DNA from: an uncultured Eubacteriales bacterium
GTDB lineage: Bacteria > Bacillota > Clostridia > Oscillospirales > CAG-272
DNA: 7,868 nt
Assembly: GCA_905187695.1 (NCBI GenBank)
Contig: CAJJIY010000049.1
Location: 1-7,868, forward strand
Direction: 5' to 3'
Made by a program: the position numbers and the translations under genes. A model generated the notes under the pieces. The model was given only the letters and a program-made list of their open reading frames with translations. It was not told the origin of the DNA and did not search any database. Shown here in pieces: positions 6,174 through 7,868 of this stretch (the first letter of the stretch is position 1; each line of letters opens with the position of its first letter).

Positions 6174-6452
6174 ATGAATGAAAAAGAGAATGCCGCTTTT
6201 GGCGACAAGGAACAGATGAGCGATTTGCTTTTGGGCGAAAAATATCTGACGGGGGTGTACAACACCTTTCTTTGCGAGTGCGCCACACCCGAACTGACCC
6301 GGTGCCTGAGCACGCTCCTTTCGGAAACGCACACCATGCAGCAACAGATCTTTGCGGAGATGAACAGCCGCGGCTGGTATCCGGTCGAAAAGGCGGAGGA
6401 GACCAAACTTCAAAAGGCCAAAAACAAATTTATGGCGTTGCTACCGCAGTAA
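6174..6452 (+). CDS. CotF-family spore coat-like protein (92 aa)
   Basis: The hydrophilic helical protein contains EKYLTGVYNTFLCECATPEL, then LSTLLSETHTMQQQIFAEMNSRGWYP. This is the pattern of the CotF domain (compare LxxYxxxxxECxxPxLRxxL...HxxxQxxIFxxMxxRGWY). The domain fills nearly the whole protein from about residue 20 to 75, ending in a lysine-rich tail. It is half the length of B. subtilis CotF, but such short versions are common. Relatives in B. subtilis (YhcQ and Yra proteins) are, to my knowledge, forespore-expressed, which agrees with the candidate sigma-G promoter upstream. The ribosome site GAGG (6162-6165) overlaps the upstream gene's stop, so translation may be coupled. Confidence 0.85.
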   Translation: MNEKENAAFGDKEQMSDLLLGEKYLTGVYNTFLCECATPELTRCLSTLLSETHTMQQQIFAEMNSRGWYPVEKAEETKLQKAKNKFMALLPQ

Positions 6453-6480
6453 AAACAATCCCGTTTCGGGGGTTTTACTG
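6447..6480 (+). repeat. Stem-loop over the CotF-family gene's stop codon
   Basis: CAGTAAAA (6447-6454) pairs with TTTTACTG (6473-6480), and inside it CCCG (6460-6463) pairs with CGGG (6467-6470). The TAA stop lies in the left arm. There is no U-tract after it, so it may shield the mRNA 3' end while the hairpin at 6493-6528 terminates transcription. Confidence 0.6.
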
Positions 6481-6492
6481 TCAAGGTGCGCC

Positions 6493-6528
6493 AAAAAGGG
6501 GCTGTCGCATCTACGATAGCCCCTTTTT
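6493..6528. terminator. Bidirectional intrinsic terminator between convergent genes
   Basis: AAAAAGGGGCTGTCG (6493-6507) and CGATAGCCCCTTTTT (6514-6528) pair over 15 positions with one G-T wobble and a six-base loop. T-runs exist in both directions, so it serves the CotF-family operon from the left and the coiled-coil gene from the right. Confidence 0.93.
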
Positions 6529-6537
6529 CCCGGCTGC

Positions 6538-6900
6538 TCAGGCCTCCGTTTCGGAGTTTTCTTCGTCAGACTGGGCCTGTGTTGCCTTCTCTTCGCCCTC
6601 ATCTGTGGCAGGGGTCTCTTTTGCCGTTTCTTCTTCGGCTTCCTTTTTGAGGAGGGAGAGCCGGTCGAACAGGGCGTCGATTTCGGCGATGACCTTCAGT
6701 TTCTCCTCTTCCAGGTTGTCGTCGGTATGCAGATCGCGGTAAACCAGGCGCCCCAGTTTTTCATATTGCTCGTCAATGCGGATCTCAAGCGACTTGGTTT
6801 TCAGGCCGTTCGAGACCGAGTCCATAATCTCCTCGGTTTTTTCACCCACGCGGCGGGCCGCGTTTTTGGCTTTTGCGCAGAAGCGGTTAAAGGTTGACAT
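6538..6900 (-). CDS. Small coiled-coil protein of unknown function (120 aa)
   Basis: No signal peptide or membrane segment is visible. The N-terminal 40 residues are basic and helical (FNRFCAKAKNAARRVGEKTE). Residues of the central part, KSLEIRIDEQYEKLGRLVY, then EEEKLKVIAEIDALFDRLSL, look like a two-helix coiled coil. The last 35 residues are an acidic Glu/Thr/Ala tail. The layout resembles small Clostridial proteins with an IxxxYxxLGxLxY motif, often found with or without a zinc ribbon; none is present here. Two adjacent ATGs exist. I chose 6898-6900 because it lies eight bases from AGGAGG (6909-6914), against five for the other. The gene has its own vegetative promoter and a shared terminator, so it is a single-gene unit. 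Confidence 0.8.
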   Translation of the reverse strand: MSTFNRFCAKAKNAARRVGEKTEEIMDSVSNGLKTKSLEIRIDEQYEKLGRLVYRDLHTDDNLEEEKLKVIAEIDALFDRLSLLKKEAEEETAKETPATDEGEEKATQAQSDEENSETEA

Positions 6901-6938
6901 CATCAAATCCTCCTTTTTGGATATGAATCTTCTTTAAC

Positions 6939-6967
6939 AGTATAGCGCATTCTTCCCGAAAAGTAAA
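6939..6967 (-). promoter_or_regulatory. Sigma-A promoter for the coiled-coil gene
   Basis: TTTACT (6962-6967), a 17-bp spacer and TATACT (6939-6944) give a good vegetative promoter about 40 bp upstream of the start codon. Confidence 0.8.
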
Positions 6968-6983
6968 GATTTTTTTGCTTTTT

Positions 6984-7012
6984 GCATGAAAAAAGCGGAT
7001 CGTGGGGAAAAT
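6984..7012 (+). promoter_or_regulatory. Candidate sigma-F/sigma-G (forespore) promoter for spoVAC
   Basis: GCATG (6984-6988) fits the -35 element GHATR. After 15 bp, GGGGAAAAT (7004-7012) matches the sigma-F -10 pattern GGNNANAHT at every fixed position. The same DNA matches a sigma-G -10 less well (GAAAATA at 7007-7013). In B. subtilis the spoVA operon is transcribed in the forespore by sigma-G. A vegetative promoter is not evident here. Confidence 0.5.
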
Positions 7013-7076
7013 AAAGGCAGGTATGACCACCCCCAATCGGGTTCGGATATCCTATAAATTCAAGGAGGGATGAAAT

Positions 7077-7529
7077 ATGAACATGGACAGCAAAAGTTAT
7101 GCCCGGTATGTGGAAGCGCGCGCGCCCCGTTCTCCGGTGCTGAAAAATTGCCTTTGGGCCTTTCTGATCGGCGGCGGCATCTGCCTTTTTTCGCAGGGGC
7201 TGACGCAGATTTTTATGACATTCTGCCACATGACCCAGGAATACGCGGCCTCGATCACGGCAATCGTGCTGATCTTCCTTGCGGTATTGCTTACGGCATT
7301 GGGGATTTTTCACCGGATCGCGCGTGTGGCCGGCGGCGGCACGCTGGTGCCAATCACCGGTTTTGCCAATGCGGTGGCTTCTTCGGCCATTGACAGCCGG
7401 TCGGAGGGGTTTGTGCTGGGCGTGGGCGCCAAGATCTTCACCGTGGCCGGACCGGTGCTTCTTTACGGCACGGCGGCCGGCACGCTCTACGGATTCATTT
7501 ATTGGATCTGCCGGATGTTCGTGGCCTGA
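7077..7529 (+). CDS. spoVAC: Stage V sporulation protein AC
   Basis: SpoVAC is an inner-membrane component of the SpoVA channel, which moves Ca-dipicolinate into the forespore and releases it in germination. The protein is 150 residues, the same length as the B. subtilis protein. Hydrophobic helices are at about 24-41, 59-78 and 118-148. Family hallmarks are GGGTLVPITGFANAV (86-100), then EGFVLGVGAKIFTVAGPVLL (110-129). The start is ATG at 7077-7079, eight bases after AGGAGG (7063-7068); the ATG at 7070 is too close. Normally spoVAD and spoVAE follow, but here a tRNA gene with its own promoter comes next, so this copy stands alone. A run of Ts follows the stop without a clear stem. Confidence 0.93.
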   Translation: MNMDSKSYARYVEARAPRSPVLKNCLWAFLIGGGICLFSQGLTQIFMTFCHMTQEYAASITAIVLIFLAVLLTALGIFHRIARVAGGGTLVPITGFANAVASSAIDSRSEGFVLGVGAKIFTVAGPVLLYGTAAGTLYGFIYWICRMFVA

Positions 7530-7557
7530 TTTTTTCGCCCGGAACGACCAAAACCAC

Positions 7558-7587
7558 TTGACAGCGTCCCTTTTTCCGTGCTATAAT
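7558..7587 (+). promoter_or_regulatory. Sigma-A promoter for tRNA-Gln
   Basis: TTGACA (7558-7563) and TATAAT (7582-7587) are both consensus, with an 18-bp spacer, about 10 bases from the likely start and 16 from the tRNA 5' end. Confidence 0.9.
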
Positions 7588-7603
7588 AAAGAGCAATCGA
7601 AAA

Positions 7604-7678
7604 TGGGATGTCGCCAAGCGGTAAGGCACCAGACTTTGACTCTGGCACTCGTCGGTCCGAATCCGGCCATCCCAGCCA
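7604..7678 (+). tRNA. trnQ: tRNA-Gln (anticodon UUG)
   Basis: A full cloverleaf is visible. The acceptor TGGGATG (7604-7610) pairs with CATCCCA (7668-7674); the D-arm is GCC/GGC; the anticodon stem CCAGA/TCTGG holds the loop CTTTGAC with anticodon TTG. The T-arm GTCGG/CCGGC surrounds TCCGAAT. The discriminator base is G (7675) and the CCA end is encoded (7676-7678). The gene is single, with its own promoter and terminator. Confidence 0.97.
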
Positions 7679-7707
7679 AAAAAGCACTTGCGGCGCAAGT
7701 GCTTTTT
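7679..7707 (+). terminator. Intrinsic terminator of tRNA-Gln
   Basis: GCACTTGC (7684-7691), loop GGC, and GCAAGTGC (7695-7702) form a perfect stem, extended by A/T pairs, then TTTTT (7703-7707). It starts directly after the CCA end. Confidence 0.93.
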
Positions 7708-7758
7708 CAGTTATATACACTGCCGTCGGCGTTTCATCCGTAATTTGCGCGATTGAGA

Positions 7759-7787
7759 TTGAAAATCGGGAAGATTTATGGTATAAT
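7759..7787 (+). promoter_or_regulatory. Sigma-A promoter with extended -10 for the right-edge gene
   Basis: TTGAAA (7759-7764), a 17-bp spacer and TATAAT (7782-7787), preceded by TGG to form an extended -10. The start codon at 7824 is about 36 bp downstream. Confidence 0.82.
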
Positions 7788-7823
7788 AAAATATCGATAA
7801 ATCGGAATTTGCAGGTGTGATTG

Positions 7824-7868
7824 ATGAGAATTGTAGAAGTTACAGAAAACAAAAAACAATATCTTGAT
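7824..7868 (+). CDS. Probable GNAT-family N-acetyltransferase (first 15 codons, runs off right edge)
   Basis: Only MRIVEVTENKKQYLD is visible. It starts at ATG 7824-7826, seven bases after the weak ribosome site AGGT (7813-7816). The beginning resembles the N-terminus of a group of Clostridial GNAT acetyltransferases (xxIxEVTENKKQYLDLLLLADEQ form, from memory). The acetyl-CoA site lies outside the window, so the family call is tentative. Codons are A-rich (AGA, GTA, AAA), unlike the G+C-rich genes to the left. Confidence 0.5.
   Translation, partial: MRIVEVTENKKQYLD

Noticed and set aside
7495..7852. Minus-strand open frames over tRNA-Gln (proteins containing WDGRIRTDE and WPDSDRRVPESKSGALPLGD)
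   Set aside because: These are translations of the antisense strand of the tRNA, a well-known source of false protein annotations.

Overview
The window looks like chromosomal DNA from an endospore-forming member of the Clostridia (Bacillota). It carries spoVAC, a CotF-family spore protein paired with a tiny ferritin-like protein, strong AGGAGG-type ribosome binding sites, consensus sigma-A promoters, and a full-length TrkA/TrkH potassium system. Coding sequence is moderately G+C-rich by eye, while intergenic DNA is often A+T-rich. No mobile element or CRISPR array was seen.

Layout, left to right. (1) The first 44 codons of purE (minus strand) lie behind a leader of about 300 nt. The leader holds a ZTP/ZMP riboswitch whose conserved 3' strand overlaps an intrinsic terminator, all driven by a consensus promoter. 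(2) A protein gene of unknown function (687-1717, minus) needs two reading frames and so is frameshifted. It has a clear terminator. (3) A non-coding block at 1718-1951 contains a very A+T-rich tract next to a cluster of inverted repeats that I could not identify. (4) A trkA-trkH potassium-uptake operon (minus) has a perfect sigma-A promoter. (5) A YjdF/DUF2238-like membrane protein (minus) ends in a hairpin whose loop contains the stop codon. (6) A divergent two-gene spore operon (plus) encodes a ferritin-like mini-protein and a CotF-family protein, behind a sigma-G-like promoter. (7) A bidirectional terminator separates that operon from a small coiled-coil protein of unknown function (minus). 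(8) spoVAC (plus) stands without spoVAD or spoVAE and has a forespore-type promoter upstream. (9) tRNA-Gln(UUG) has its own promoter and terminator. (10) The first 15 codons of a probable GNAT acetyltransferase (plus) run off the right edge.

The genes form several independent short transcription units rather than one pathway. Two of them (CotF pair, spoVAC) share a forespore theme and have matching candidate sigma-G/F promoters. The purE leader ties purine synthesis to the ZMP/ZTP alarmone that accumulates when 10-formyl-tetrahydrofolate is short. I found no convincing undescribed system. The least explained parts are the frameshifted gene, the structured intergenic block at 1731-1915, and the long upstream part of the purE leader.
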